A DNA stretch of 64,000 nucleotides from Streptomyces calvus. Its GTDB lineage: Bacteria > Actinomycetota > Actinomycetes > Streptomycetales > Streptomycetaceae. Each line of letters begins with the position of its first letter. Position 1 is the first letter of the stretch. The notes under the pieces were generated by a model that searched no databases, was not told the origin of the DNA, and worked only from the letters and a program-made list of their open reading frames with translations. Made by a program: the position numbers and the translations under genes. Below, piece after piece: positions 40,958 to 49,154 of the stretch. The DNA is taken from positions 18,487-82,486 of the forward strand of contig NZ_VCNP01000052.1 in assembly GCF_006782915.1 (NCBI RefSeq). Reading direction: 5' to 3'.

Positions 40958-42511
40958 ATGGTGGCGAAGAAGACCGCCGTACAGCAGTCGGCGCCGTCCG
41001 GCAGGCCCGGGTCCGCTCCCGGCGGTGCGGGCAAGGGGGCGGGCGGGAAGAAGAGCACGAGCTCGTCGGGTGCGGCCGGGGCGGCGAGGGCGCAGCAGGC
41101 TGCTGGGGCGGCGGAGGCGGCGGCCGGGAAGGCCGTGGCCGGGAGGGCTGCGGCGGGGAGGGCGGGCGTGGGGGAGCGGGCCGCGGAGGCGGAGCCGGTG
41201 CGCAAGGAGGCCACCGCTCCGGAAGCGTCCGTGAAGAAGGCGCCTGCGAAGAAGGTGCCTGCGAAGAAGGTGGCGGCCGGGAAGGCGTCCGTGAAGCAGG
41301 CGGCGAAGAAGACGACGGTGAAGAGGACGGCGACGGGGGATGTCTCCGCCGCTGAGGCGTCCGGCGGCATGCCTGCGGGGAAGAAGACGGCAGCCAAGAA
41401 GTCGGCAGCCAAGGAGACGGCAGCCGGGAAGACGGTCGCCAAGAAGACAGCAGCGAAGACGGTCGCCGAGGAGGCGGTCGCCGCGAAGGCAGTCGCCAGG
41501 GAGCCGCTCGCGGAGGAGACGACTGCGGAGAAGGCCGCCGAGGAGGAACCGGCCAGGAAGGCGCCCGCGAAGAAGGCGCCCGCGAAGAAGGCGGCGGTGA
41601 AGAAAACGGCGGCCAAGAAGGCGCCCGCCAAGAAGACGCCCGCCAAGAAGGCGCCCGGCAAGAAGACGGCAGTCGAGGATGCGCCCGCGGCGAAGGCGCC
41701 CTCGAAGAGGACCGCCGCGAAGAAGGCGCCCGCGAAGCCGCCGCCCGGGGCCGAGGCCCCCGCGGAGGAGGCGATCGCGGAGAAGCCCGCCGCCGGACGG
41801 AAGGCCGGACGGACGGCCGCCGCGCCGGCCGCAGCGACGGGCGCCGCCGGTGCCCGGGGGCAGCGGGACGCCGGAGCGGCGGCGGGGGAAGCCGGGCCCA
41901 CGGGCCCGGGCGGTGGCGCCGAGCGCGGGGGCGCCGCCAGGACCAGCGGGTCCGCACAGGATGTGGCCGGGCGCAGCACGGCCGATGACGCGGGCGCGGC
42001 CGAGGCCGCGGCGCAGACGGGAGTGACGACGGTGGGTGCGAAGAAGACCCCTGGCACGGCGGCCACGGCGGCGAAGACCGCCGTGCCCAAGGCCCGGATC
42101 GGCGCGGCGGAGCCGGGCGACCTCGCGGTGCGTCCGGGCGAGGAGCCGTGGACTCCGGAAGAGGTCGAGGAGGCGCGGGACGAGCTGATGTCCGAGGTGC
42201 TGCGGCTGCGCGAGGAGATCACCAACTCCGAGCAGTCGCTGGCCGGTCTGATGCGGGACTCCGGCGACGGAGCGGGCGACGACCAGGCGGACACCGGGAC
42301 CAAGAACATCACGCGCGAGCACGAACTCGCGCTCGCCGCCAACGCGCGCGAGATGCTCACCCAGTTCGAACGCGCCCTGCAGCGCCTGGACGCCGGGACG
42401 TACGGCCTGTGCGAGAACTGCGGCAACCCCATCGGCAAGGCCCGTATGCAGGCCTTCCCGCGGGCCACCCTGTGCGTCGAGTGCAAGCAGAAGCAGGAGC
42501 GCCGGTACTGA
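40958..42511 (+). CDS. DksA/TraR zinc-finger protein with histone-H1-like Lys/Ala region
   Basis: A 517-residue protein. Residues about 1-360 are low-complexity Ala/Lys/Pro/Gly with many KKAPAKK and AAKKT repeats, like eukaryotic H1 tails and mycobacterial HupB/Lsr2-era basic tails. Residues about 395-517 form a DksA/TraR-type domain: helices ELMSEVLRLREEI and REHELALAANAREMLTQF, then the four-Cys zinc finger YGLCENCGNPIG ... TLCVECK. It probably binds nucleic acid and perhaps RNA polymerase. ATG 40958 follows GTGAAGGGG. A 10-bp palindrome TTGCGCGCAA (40920-40929) lies in the promoter region. Regulatory target unknown. Confidence 0.88.
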   Translation: MVAKKTAVQQSAPSGRPGSAPGGAGKGAGGKKSTSSSGAAGAARAQQAAGAAEAAAGKAVAGRAAAGRAGVGERAAEAEPVRKEATAPEASVKKAPAKKVPAKKVAAGKASVKQAAKKTTVKRTATGDVSAAEASGGMPAGKKTAAKKSAAKETAAGKTVAKKTAAKTVAEEAVAAKAVAREPLAEETTAEKAAEEEPARKAPAKKAPAKKAAVKKTAAKKAPAKKTPAKKAPGKKTAVEDAPAAKAPSKRTAAKKAPAKPPPGAEAPAEEAIAEKPAAGRKAGRTAAAPAAATGAAGARGQRDAGAAAGEAGPTGPGGGAERGGAARTSGSAQDVAGRSTADDAGAAEAAAQTGVTTVGAKKTPGTAATAAKTAVPKARIGAAEPGDLAVRPGEEPWTPEEVEEARDELMSEVLRLREEITNSEQSLAGLMRDSGDGAGDDQADTGTKNITREHELALAANAREMLTQFERALQRLDAGTYGLCENCGNPIGKARMQAFPRATLCVECKQKQERRY

Positions 42512-42576
42512 TCGGCGGGCGCACAGGGCGTGCCGTACCCTCGTCCTCAGTCAGGCACCTAGGTTGAGGGACTCAC

Positions 42577-43173
42577 GTGGCAGAGGCGGAGCGCATCATC
42601 GGTACGCCGGACACCCCGGACGCGGACCGGGACGGGCAGGAGACGGCCGGCACCGACGGGACGGCGGCGGAGACCGGGCGGCCCCGCGGCAAGCGGCGGG
42701 TCGCCGTGCTGTTCGCCGTCGCCGCCTTCGCCTACGCCCTCGATCTGATCAGCAAGATGATCGTGGTCGCCAAGCTGGAGCACCACGAGCCGATCGAGAT
42801 CATCGGCGACTGGCTGAGGTTCGAGGCGATCCGCAACGCGGGCGCGGCCTTCGGCTTCGGTGAGGCCTTCACCGTGATCTTCACGGTGATCGCCGCGTCC
42901 GTGATCGTGGTGATCATCCGCCTCGCCCGCAAGCTGTACAGCCTGCCCTGGGCGATCGCGCTCGGCATGCTGCTCGGCGGTGCCCTCGGCAACCTCACCG
43001 ACCGGATCTTCCGGTCCCCGGGCGTCTTCCAGGGCGCGGTCGTCGACTTCATCGCGCCCAAGCACTTCGCCGTGTTCAACCTGGCGGACTCGGCGATCGT
43101 GTGCGGCGGCATCCTGATCGTGCTGCTGTCGTTCCGGGGCCTCGACCCGGACGGCACGGTCCACAAGGACTGA
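42577..43173 (+). CDS. lspA: Prolipoprotein signal peptidase LspA
   Basis: A 198-residue aspartic protease with four membrane helices that removes signal peptides from diacylglyceryl-modified lipoproteins. The catalytic regions GNLTDRIFR and FNLADSAIV, each with an active Asp, and RNAGAAFGF are present. An acidic, disordered 38-residue N-terminus is longer than usual but common in actinobacteria. GTG 42577 is taken; the -10 region is not obvious. Confidence 0.95.
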   Translation: MAEAERIIGTPDTPDADRDGQETAGTDGTAAETGRPRGKRRVAVLFAVAAFAYALDLISKMIVVAKLEHHEPIEIIGDWLRFEAIRNAGAAFGFGEAFTVIFTVIAASVIVVIIRLARKLYSLPWAIALGMLLGGALGNLTDRIFRSPGVFQGAVVDFIAPKHFAVFNLADSAIVCGGILIVLLSFRGLDPDGTVHKD

Positions 43174-43183
43174 GGGCTCCCGG

Positions 43184-43199
43184 ACTCTCGTACGAGAGT
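43184..43199. promoter_or_regulatory. 16-bp perfect palindrome in the rluD promoter
   Basis: ACTCTCGTACGAGAGT is perfectly self-complementary and lies 15 bases before CATACT (43215-43220), whose spacing of 7 bases to GTG 43227 predicts a leaderless rluD mRNA. The palindrome overlaps the -35 position and looks like an operator for a dimeric regulator, or part of the lspA terminator. Confidence 0.5.
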
Positions 43200-43226
43200 G
43201 TCCGACCCGTCCGGCATACTCGACGG

Positions 43227-44171
43227 GTGAGCACGATTCCCGAGATCCGTACCCTGCCCGTGCCCGACGGCCTGGAGGGCGAGCGCGTCGACGCCGCCAT
43301 CTCCCGCATGTTCGGCTTCTCCCGTACCAAGGCGGCCGAGCTCGCCGCCGCGGGGAAGGTCACGGTCGACGGATCGGTGGTCGGCAAGTCCGAGCGGGTC
43401 AACGGCGGTGCCTGGCTCGAGGTGGAGATGCCGCAGGCGCCCGCCCCCGTGCAGGTGGTGGCCGAACCGGTCGAGGGCATGGAGATCGTGCACGACGACG
43501 ACGACGTGGTCGTGATCGTCAAGCCCGTCGGAGTCGCCGCCCACCCCTCGCCCGGCTGGACCGGCCCCACGGTGATCGGCGGTCTCGCCGCCGCCGGGTA
43601 CCGCATCTCGACCTCCGGCGCCGCCGAGCGCCAGGGCATCGTGCACCGCCTCGACGTCGGCACCTCCGGCCTGATGGTCGTCGCCAAGTCCGAGTACGCG
43701 TACACGTCGCTCAAGCGCCAGTTCAAGGAGCGCACGGTCGACAAGCGGTACCACACGCTCGTCCAGGGCCACCCCGACCCCACCAGCGGCACCATCGACG
43801 CCCCCATCGGCCGCCACCCGCAGCACGACTACAAGTGGGCGGTCACCGCCGACGGCAAGCCGTCCGTCACGCACTACGACCTCATCGAGGCCTTCCGCGC
43901 CGCCTCCCTCCTCGACGTCAAGCTGGAGACGGGCCGCACCCACCAGATCCGCGTCCACATGGCCGCCCACCGCCACCCCTGCGTCGGCGACCTCACCTAC
44001 GGCGCCGACCCGACGCTCGCCAAGCGGCTGCGGCTGACCCGGCAGTGGCTGCACGCGGTGCGGCTCGGCTTCGAGCACCCCGGTGACGGACAGTGGGTGG
44101 AGTTCGGCTGCGACTACCCCGACGACCTGCAGCAGGCGCTCGACCAGGTCCGCGAGGAGACCTACGCGTGA
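43227..44171 (+). CDS. rluD: RluD-family pseudouridine synthase
   Basis: A 314-residue enzyme with an N-terminal S4 RNA-binding domain (residues about 15-75, SRTKAAELAAAGKVTVDG) and a catalytic domain with GIVHRLDVGTSGLMVV, where Asp143 is the nucleophile, and ETGRTHQIRVHM. Family members make pseudouridine in 23S rRNA helix 69 or tRNA; the exact site here is inferred. GTG 43227 fits the leaderless promoter. Its stop overlaps the next start by four bases. Confidence 0.92.
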   Translation: MSTIPEIRTLPVPDGLEGERVDAAISRMFGFSRTKAAELAAAGKVTVDGSVVGKSERVNGGAWLEVEMPQAPAPVQVVAEPVEGMEIVHDDDDVVVIVKPVGVAAHPSPGWTGPTVIGGLAAAGYRISTSGAAERQGIVHRLDVGTSGLMVVAKSEYAYTSLKRQFKERTVDKRYHTLVQGHPDPTSGTIDAPIGRHPQHDYKWAVTADGKPSVTHYDLIEAFRAASLLDVKLETGRTHQIRVHMAAHRHPCVGDLTYGADPTLAKRLRLTRQWLHAVRLGFEHPGDGQWVEFGCDYPDDLQQALDQVREETYA

Positions 44172-44635
44172 GCGCCGTTCACGTCCTGCGCGTGGCGGAG
44201 GACCCAGCCGACCTGGAGGCGTGCTTCGCGGTCCGCAAGGACGTCTTCGTCGCCGAACAGGGCGTCCCCGAGGACATCGAGTACGACGCCTACGACGCCG
44301 GCGCCGTGCACGTGCTGGCGGTCCGCGAGGACGGCGTACCGCTCGGCACCGGGCGGCTGCTGCACGGCGCGGCCGCCGCGGCGAAGAACGGCGGTGATCC
44401 GGCCGTCGGATCGCTCGGACGGCTCGCGGTGACGCGCGCGGCGCGGGGCCTCGGCGTCGGTGCCGCGCTGGTGCGGGCCATCGAGGACGCGGCCCGCGCG
44501 CGGGGTCTGACGGCCGTCGACCTGCACGCGCAGACCCACGCCCTCGGCTTCTACGAGCGGCTGGGCTACGAGGCCTACGGGCCGGAGTTCCCGGACGCGG
44601 GCATACCGCACCGGGCCATGCGGCGCGTTCTGTAG
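44168..44635 (+). CDS. GNAT-family N-acetyltransferase
   Basis: A 155-residue GNAT protein of the ElaA-like type. The acetyl-CoA-binding motif A is LGRLAVTRAARGLGVGAAL and motif B includes ALGFYERLGYEAYGPEF, both complete. The GTG start overlaps the rluD stop (GTGA), so it is translationally coupled to rluD. The substrate is unknown. Confidence 0.88.
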   Translation: MSAVHVLRVAEDPADLEACFAVRKDVFVAEQGVPEDIEYDAYDAGAVHVLAVREDGVPLGTGRLLHGAAAAAKNGGDPAVGSLGRLAVTRAARGLGVGAALVRAIEDAARARGLTAVDLHAQTHALGFYERLGYEAYGPEFPDAGIPHRAMRRVL

Positions 44636-44671
44636 CCGGGGCCGCGACGGCCTGGTGAGGGCCTAGCCTTA

Positions 44672-44892
44672 GGGCCTGTCGTTTGGATCGTCCCGGGGTC
44701 GCGGGGTCCGGCACGCGCGTCTGCGGCGTTGCCGTCGGTTGCCGACTCCCCCACGCTCGGCTCCGCTCGCGCGGGGGCACCCCCACCGCGCTGTCGCCCT
44801 CCTCCGCCGTGCAGCTGCACGCACCGGACCCCGCTCGAGCCGGTCGAAAGGGCACCGCACCTCACAGCCGCGCTGATCCGAACGACAGACCC
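44672..44892. mobile_element. MITE-like element, 221 bp, with 18-bp terminal inverted repeats
   Basis: GGGCCTGTCGTTTGGATC (44672-44689) and GATCCGAACGACAGACCC (44875-44892) are inverted repeats matching at 16 of 18 positions. Further inside, GCGGGGTCCGG and CCGGACCCCGC also pair. It has no transposase gene. It fills most of the 315-base gap before the antiporter. A related, truncated copy lies at 63584-63750. Confidence 0.75.
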
Positions 44893-44950
44893 TGGGCGTG
44901 GCAGGGTGGAGTTCCGCCCTGCGACCGCCGATCCGTCCGGAGTACTGACC

Positions 44951-46537
44951 GTGGATCAGTTGACCCTGCTGTTCGTCCTGTTGCTCGGGGCCGTGGTGAG
45001 CGTTCCCGTGGGGGAGCGGCTGGGGCTGCCGGCGCCGGTCCTGATGACGCTCCTCGGCATCGTCCTGGCGCTGCTGGAGTTCGTGCCGAACGTCGACATC
45101 CCGCCGGACCTGATCCTCCCGCTGCTGCTGCCGCCCCTGCTGTACGCCGCCGTGCGGCGCACCTCCTGGCGGCAGTTCGCGGCGAACGTCAGACCGATCC
45201 TGCTGCTCGCGGTCGCGCTGGTCTTCGTCACCATGCTGTGCGTCGCCGCCGTCGCCCACGCGATCGTGCCCGGGCTGCCGCTCGCCGCCGCCCTCGCCCT
45301 CGGCGCGCTGGTCGCGCCGCCCGACCCGGTCGCCGCGACCGCCGTGGCGGGCAAACTGGGGCTGCCGCGCCGGCTGGTGTCGATCCTGGAGGGCGAGGGC
45401 CTGTTCAACGACGTCACCGCGATCGTCCTGTACAACGTGGCGATCGCCGCCGTCGTGAGCGGCACCTTCTCGCCGTGGGAGGCCGGGCTCGACCTGGTGC
45501 TGTCCGCCGTGGTGGCGGTGGCGGTCGGCCTGGCGCTCGGCTGGGGCGCCAACAAGCTGATGGACCTGCTCGGGGACGCGACCCTGCAGATCGGCCTCAG
45601 CCTGCTGGTGCCGTACGCCTCCTACGTGCTCGCCGAGGAACTCCACGGCTCCGGCGTGCTCGCCGTGCTCACCACCGCGCTCTTCCTCGCCGAGTACGCC
45701 ACCGACGCCGACGACGTCATGACCCGGCTCGCCGGGCACACCTTCTGGGACATCGTCGACACCCTGGTCACCGGCGTCGCGTTCGGACTCGTCGGCCTGG
45801 AACTGCACAACGCCATCCGCACCGCCTCCGGCCGCTGGGGCGAACTGCTCGGCTGGGCGGCGGCGATCGTCGGCGTGGTCGTCGTGGTGCGGCTGCTGTG
45901 GCTGCTGCCGGCGACCTGGCTGACGCAGCGGCTGCACGCCGCGCGGGACACCGACGAGGAGATCCCGGTGAGCTGGCGCGAGACCGTGGTGATGTGGTGG
46001 TCGGGCATGCGCGGGGTGGCCTCCGTCGCGCTGGCGCTGGCGATTCCGCTGGAGACCGACGCCCAGGAGGCCTTTCCCGGCCGCGGAGAGATCATCTTCC
46101 TCGCGTTCGGCGTGATCATGGCGACGCTGCTGGTGCAGGGGCTGAGCCTGCCGTGGCTGGTGGGACGGCTCGGGGTGCGGGCCGACACCGGCCGCGAGAA
46201 ACGCCTCGAACACGACCTCGCGGTGCGGGCGGCGAAGGCGGCGAAGCGCAGGCTCCGGGAGATCGAGGAGGCCGAGGAGCTGCCGGAGGAACTCTCCGAG
46301 CAGATGCTGCGCAGCGCCTTCGACATCGGCGTGCGGATCAGTCCCGACCTCGCGGAGGACGAGCGGCGGGAGGCGCAACGGCAGCGCGCCCTGCGGCTGA
46401 AGCGGATCCGCCGCATCCAGCGGGAGATGCTCAGCGCCGCCCGGCACGAGGTGCTGGCGGCGCGCAGCGAGCCGGGCGCGGACCCGGAGGTCGTGGACCG
46501 GGTGTTGCGCCATCTCGATGTGCGCAGCCTCCGGTGA
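44951..46537 (+). CDS. CPA1-family Na+/H+ antiporter
   Basis: A 528-residue monovalent cation/proton antiporter with 12 or so membrane helices. Visible motifs are VPVGERLGLPAPVLMTLLG, ALGALVAPPDPVAATAVAG with the DPVA motif of the transport core, GEGLFNDVTAIVLY with its conserved Asp, and WWSGMRGVASVALALAIP. A basic, charged cytoplasmic tail of about 120 residues follows. GTG 44951 starts directly before the first helix; the frame is open upstream only across the MITE-like element, so that extension is rejected. Confidence 0.9.
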   Translation: MDQLTLLFVLLLGAVVSVPVGERLGLPAPVLMTLLGIVLALLEFVPNVDIPPDLILPLLLPPLLYAAVRRTSWRQFAANVRPILLLAVALVFVTMLCVAAVAHAIVPGLPLAAALALGALVAPPDPVAATAVAGKLGLPRRLVSILEGEGLFNDVTAIVLYNVAIAAVVSGTFSPWEAGLDLVLSAVVAVAVGLALGWGANKLMDLLGDATLQIGLSLLVPYASYVLAEELHGSGVLAVLTTALFLAEYATDADDVMTRLAGHTFWDIVDTLVTGVAFGLVGLELHNAIRTASGRWGELLGWAAAIVGVVVVVRLLWLLPATWLTQRLHAARDTDEEIPVSWRETVVMWWSGMRGVASVALALAIPLETDAQEAFPGRGEIIFLAFGVIMATLLVQGLSLPWLVGRLGVRADTGREKRLEHDLAVRAAKAAKRRLREIEEAEELPEELSEQMLRSAFDIGVRISPDLAEDERREAQRQRALRLKRIRRIQREMLSAARHEVLAARSEPGADPEVVDRVLRHLDVRSLR

Positions 46538-46566
46538 GCTTGGCGGGACCCGCGACCCCAGGTTCG

Positions 46567-46579
46567 TAAAGTCTGGGTA
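46567..46579 (+). promoter_or_regulatory. -10 element of a leaderless SDR transcript
   Basis: TAAAGT (46567-46572) lies exactly 7 bases before the ATG at 46579, predicting initiation at the start codon. No -35 match is clear and no Shine-Dalgarno sequence is present. Confidence 0.45.
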
Positions 46580-47319
46580 TGACTCGGAATGTCGTGATCA
46601 GTGGGGGCGGTACGGGGATCGGTCTGGCCGCCGCGCAGGTGTTCGCCGCCGACGGGGACCAGGTGCTGCTGCTGGGGCGGCGCGGGGACGTGCTGGAGCG
46701 CGCACCGGTGCCGGGCGCCCTCACCTACGCCGCGGACCTGGCCGACCCGGAGGCCGTACGCGGTGTGGCCGGCTTCGTGGGCCGGGAGTTCGGCGCCGTG
46801 GACGTGCTGATCCACTGCGCCGGCGGCAACGGCCTCCTCGAACCACCGGTCGGCGGCGACGACCCGCTCGACGCGGTCGCCCGCTCCTGGACCGTCAACT
46901 TCCGGCTCAACCTCCTGACCGCCGCGCTGCTCACCGAGGCCCTGCGGGAGCGGCTCGCCGAACCCGGCGGCCGGGTGCTGTTCCTCAGCTCCATCGCCGC
47001 CTACCGCGGCCACGGACAGGTGGCGTACGCGGCCGCCAAGGCCGGGCTGCACCCGTACGCCCACGATCTCGCCCGCAGGCTCGGCCCGCACGGCATCACC
47101 GTGAACGTGGTCGCGCCCGGCTACATCGAGGACACCGCGTTCTTCGGCGACGGCATCGACGAGGACCTGCGGACCTGGCTGGTCGAGGAGACCCTGAACG
47201 GGCGGGCCGGGACGCCCGGGGACGTGGCGGCGACCCTGCACTGGCTCGCCTCCCCGGGCGCCGCGCACATCACCTCGCAGATCATCCAGGTCAACGGCGG
47301 CGCGGAACGCGGCCACTGA
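46579..47319 (+). CDS. SDR-family oxidoreductase
   Basis: A 246-residue short-chain dehydrogenase/reductase. The cofactor motif is SGGGTGIG (residues about 8-15), followed by the NAG-equivalent HCAGGNG, the catalytic Ser in LSSIAA, and the Tyr/Lys pair in AYAAAKAGL. The Arg-Arg in LLGRRGDV suggests NADP(H). The substrate is not predictable. It probably has its own leaderless promoter. Confidence 0.9.
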   Translation: MTRNVVISGGGTGIGLAAAQVFAADGDQVLLLGRRGDVLERAPVPGALTYAADLADPEAVRGVAGFVGREFGAVDVLIHCAGGNGLLEPPVGGDDPLDAVARSWTVNFRLNLLTAALLTEALRERLAEPGGRVLFLSSIAAYRGHGQVAYAAAKAGLHPYAHDLARRLGPHGITVNVVAPGYIEDTAFFGDGIDEDLRTWLVEETLNGRAGTPGDVAATLHWLASPGAAHITSQIIQVNGGAERGH

Positions 47320-47341
47320 GGGCCGGTCGGCCGAGGGCCGG

Positions 47342-48457
47342 TCAGCGCTCCCGCGGATGGCCGTGCACACGGCGCGCCGCCGGTACGCCGTCGGCGGGAC
47401 GGTGGCCGTCGGGCCCCGGCCGCAGCACCGCGTCCGCCGTGTTGACCCGGGGCAGCGCGTACGGGTGCTCCTCGGTCAGCCAGCGGATCATCCGCTCGCG
47501 CACCTCGACCCGCACCGTCCAGATGTCGTCGGCGTCCTTGGCCGTCACCAGCGCCCGCACCTCGATGGTGCTGGGCGTGCTGTCGGTCACCGACAGGTTG
47601 TGGGCGCGGCCGTCCCAGGCCGGGCACTCGCGCAGGATGTCGCGGAGCTTGTCGCGCATCGCCTCCAGCGGCGCCGAGTGGTCGAGGTGCCAGAAGACGA
47701 TGCCGGTCATCTGCGGCGTGCCGCGCGACCAGTTCTCGAACGGCTTGGACGTGAAGTACGACACCGGCATGGTGATCCGGCGCTCGTCCCAGGTGCGCAC
47801 GGTCAGGAACGTCAGCGTGATCTCCTCGACCGTGCCCCACTCGCCGTCCACGACCACCGTGTCCCCGATGCGCACCATGTCGCCGAAGGCGATCTGCAGC
47901 CCGGCGAACATGTTGCTCAGCGTCGACTGGGCGGCCACACCGGCGACGATGCCGAGGATGCCGGCCGAGGCCAGCAGCGAGGCGCCGGCGGCGCGCATCG
48001 CGGGGAAGGTCAGCAGCATCGCGGCCACCGCCACCACACCGACGACCGCCGAGACCACCCGCCGGATCAGCGTGACCTGGGTGCGCACCCGGCGCACCCG
48101 GGCGGGGTCGCGCCGGTGGCGGGAACTGGCGTAGCTGCTGTAGGAGGTCTCCACCACCGCGGCGGCGATACGGATCACCAGCCAGGCCGCCGAGCCGATC
48201 AGCACCAGCGTCAGGGTCCGGCCCACGCCGACCTCGTGGCTCTGCAGCAGCCGGGCCTCGTCGTACGAGCCGCGCAGCAGGGCCGCGCAGAGCAGCAGTT
48301 GGTAGGGGATCCGGGCGCGGCGCAGCAGGCCCCACAGCGGGGTCTCGTGGTGGCGTTCGTCGGCCTTGCGCAGCAGCAGATCGGTGACCCAGCCGAGCAG
48401 CAGCGTGAGCACCACCGAGCCGCCGACCACGATCAGGGGGCGGAGCACGTCATCCAT
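47342..48457 (-). CDS. MscS-family mechanosensitive channel
   Basis: A 371-residue protein with an N-terminal group of four membrane helices, the pore-lining helix around LLASAGILGIVAGVAAQSTL, and the MscS beta domain (IAFGDMVRIGDTVVVDGEWGTV, shown as GDMVRIGDTV and GEWGTVEEITL). A disordered C-terminal tail follows. It releases osmolytes on hypo-osmotic shock. ATG 48457 is chosen because upstream codons are not conserved and overlap the promoter of the divergent hydrolase gene. It is convergent with the SDR. Confidence 0.9.
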   Translation of the reverse strand: MDDVLRPLIVVGGSVVLTLLLGWVTDLLLRKADERHHETPLWGLLRRARIPYQLLLCAALLRGSYDEARLLQSHEVGVGRTLTLVLIGSAAWLVIRIAAAVVETSYSSYASSRHRRDPARVRRVRTQVTLIRRVVSAVVGVVAVAAMLLTFPAMRAAGASLLASAGILGIVAGVAAQSTLSNMFAGLQIAFGDMVRIGDTVVVDGEWGTVEEITLTFLTVRTWDERRITMPVSYFTSKPFENWSRGTPQMTGIVFWHLDHSAPLEAMRDKLRDILRECPAWDGRAHNLSVTDSTPSTIEVRALVTAKDADDIWTVRVEVRERMIRWLTEEHPYALPRVNTADAVLRPGPDGHRPADGVPAARRVHGHPRER

Positions 48458-48563
48458 GCCCTCGAACCTAACCGGCTCGCGCGGCCATGAACATGTGACT
48501 TCCGCGCGATCACGGGTACGGCCGGGATCCGGCGTCGTCGCACCGGGCTGGCACCATGGCCTC

Positions 48564-49154
48564 ATGAACATCGTGCTCTTTCACTCGACCTACGGTCCCC
48601 GGCCCGCGGTGCAGCGGGCGGCCGACCGGCTGCGCGCGGCCGGACACGAGGTGTGGACGCCCGACCTCTTCGAGGGCCGTACGTTCGACACGGTCGAGGA
48701 GGGCACGGCGTACAAGGAGGAGACCGGCAGGGACGAGCTGCTGAAGCGGGCCGTGCTGGCCGCCGCGCCCTACTCGGAGCGTGGCCTGGTGTACGCCGGG
48801 TTCTCCTTCGGCGCCTCAGTGGCGCAGACGCTGGCCCTCGGCGACGAGAGGGCGCGCGGACTGCTGTTGCTGCACGGCACGTCCGACATCGCGGAGAACG
48901 CCTCGGTGGACGAGCTGCCGGTGCAGCTGCACGTCGCCGAGCCCGACCCGTTCGAGACGGACGACTGGCTCACCGCCTGGTACCTGCGGATGGGCCGGGC
49001 CGGGGCCGACGTGGAGGTGTACCGGTACGCCGGGGCCGGCCACCTGTACACCGACCCCGACCTTCCGGACTACGACGAGGAGGCCGCCGAGGCCACCTGG
49101 CGGGTGGCGCTCGGCTTCCTCGACTCGCTGGAGGGGGATCAGCCGGCGCGGTAG
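48564..49154 (+). CDS. Dienelactone-hydrolase-family alpha/beta hydrolase
   Basis: A 196-residue alpha/beta hydrolase. The nucleophile elbow is GFSFGAS with Ser where classical dienelactone hydrolases carry Cys; a catalytic Asp region HVAEPDPFE and the His in GAGHLYTDP complete the triad. The substrate is unknown. The 3' end overlaps the convergent protease gene by 16 bases. ATG 48564 has no strong SD but starts at the family's usual MNIVLFHS. Confidence 0.88.
   Translation: MNIVLFHSTYGPRPAVQRAADRLRAAGHEVWTPDLFEGRTFDTVEEGTAYKEETGRDELLKRAVLAAAPYSERGLVYAGFSFGASVAQTLALGDERARGLLLLHGTSDIAENASVDELPVQLHVAEPDPFETDDWLTAWYLRMGRAGADVEVYRYAGAGHLYTDPDLPDYDEEAAEATWRVALGFLDSLEGDQPAR

Noticed and set aside
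40961..42000. CRISPR or minisatellite in the Lys/Ala region
   Set aside because: The repeats follow codon patterns for KKAPAKK-type peptides within an intact coding frame, with no spacer structure.
44729..44950. 74-residue N-terminal extension of the Na+/H+ antiporter
   Set aside because: It is read through the MITE-like element and has no similarity to antiporters; GTG 44951 begins at the first membrane helix.
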